From the NCBI GenBank assembly GCA_002084535.1, contig NBLI01000186.1:1-5247 (forward strand): a stretch of DNA of 5,247 nt. The letters run 5' to 3'. Position 1 is the first letter of the stretch. The number at the start of each line of letters is the position of its first letter. This document shows positions 4,985 to 5,247 of this stretch, one piece after another. The notes under the pieces were generated by a model, which was not told the DNA's origin, did not search any database, and was given only the letters and a program-made list of their open reading frames with translations. The stretch comes from Candidatus Zhuqueibacterota bacterium 4572_119 (lineage in GTDB: Bacteria > Zhuqueibacterota > Zhuqueibacteria > Thermofontimicrobiales > Thermofontimicrobiaceae). Position numbers and translations under genes: made by a program.

Positions 4985-5247
4985 ATGAAATGGAAGTTGG
5001 CACTAATAACTTTGATAATCCTCACAATATTATCAATTCATCCTTGTGTGGCTTTTGAAAAACTCGTCGGCGCCCGCCATCCGGCAATTTCTCCGGATGG
5101 AACGCAAATCGTTTTTTCTTACATGGGAGACCTCTGGTTAGTCCATGTTGAAGGAGGAAAATCCATCCAGCTTACAAATCATGTTGCTTATGATCAGCGC
5201 CCTGTCTGGTCACCTGATGGAAAAAGGCTGGCATTTACTTCCAATCG
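4985..5247 (+). CDS. Exported PD40 beta-propeller protein, tricorn-protease-like, N-terminal part
   Basis: The gene runs off the right edge after 87 codons. The first 23 residues form a signal peptide: MKWK, a hydrophobic core ALITLIILTILSI, and a plausible signal peptidase I site after CVA. The mature part starts with FEKLVGARHPAISPDGTQIVFSYMGDLWLVHVEGG, then LTNHVAYDQRPVWSPDGKRLAFTSNR. The two SPDG blocks, about residues 36-39 and 77-80, each followed by a hydrophobic strand, are PD40/WD40-like TolB-type repeats. The order signal peptide, propeller start and IQLTNH...RPVWSPDG is that of periplasmic tricorn-like S41 peptidases and related amidohydrolase or peptidase fusions. The catalytic part is outside the window, so the enzyme class is inferred. 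AGGAG (4974-4978) precedes the ATG by six bases. It has its own promoter. Confidence 0.85.
   Translation, partial: MKWKLALITLIILTILSIHPCVAFEKLVGARHPAISPDGTQIVFSYMGDLWLVHVEGGKSIQLTNHVAYDQRPVWSPDGKRLAFTSN

Overview
The window is a moderately AT-rich piece of a bacterial chromosome. I place it tentatively in the Fibrobacterota-Chlorobiota-Bacteroidota superphylum or a neighbouring lineage such as Calditrichota or KSB1. The support is a short AMP nucleosidase of the kind familiar from Bacteroidota, a pyrophosphate-type phosphofructokinase and a tricorn-like beta-propeller protein with a signal peptide. Purine-rich Shine-Dalgarno sequences and two promoters of TTG-N17-TATATT form argue against a classical Bacteroidota genome. 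The assignment is inference only.

Left part (1-900), mobile and accessory. The minus strand carries the N-terminal part of an IS110-family transposase that runs off the left edge; its expected ATG start reads ATA. Directly beside it on the plus strand is a compact toxin-antitoxin operon: a BrnT-like toxin gene first, then an overlapping CopG/ribbon-helix-helix antitoxin gene. Its promoter suggests a leaderless toxin mRNA, and a palindrome over the -10 box and start codon is a good candidate operator.

Centre-left (900-2220), decayed intergenic DNA. About 370 bases hold nothing I can call. A 103-bp MITE-like element with nested inverted repeats follows. Then come the tail of a small membrane protein that has lost its N-terminal part, and a GNAT acetyltransferase gene broken by a deletion of about 10 bases. 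This stretch looks like gene decay.

Centre and right (2220-4500), intact metabolism. AMP nucleosidase (amn) on the plus strand converges on a PPi-type 6-phosphofructokinase on the minus strand. Two GC-rich hairpins and a bidirectional terminator lie between them. Both enzymes touch adenylate or phosphate economy, but they are convergent and not an operon, so no joint regulation is implied.

Right edge (4500-5247). The region upstream of the phosphofructokinase gene contains an imperfect IS200/IS605-like hairpin, an orphan terminator (possible small RNA), an orphan Shine-Dalgarno sequence and a possible short coding relic. The last gene has a good promoter and ribosome binding site. It encodes the start of an exported PD40/tricorn-type beta-propeller protein and is cut by the window edge.

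I see no strong evidence for an entirely new system. The points most worth checking are the toxin-antitoxin promoter/operator arrangement, the orphan hairpin-terminator segment and the MITE-like repeat.
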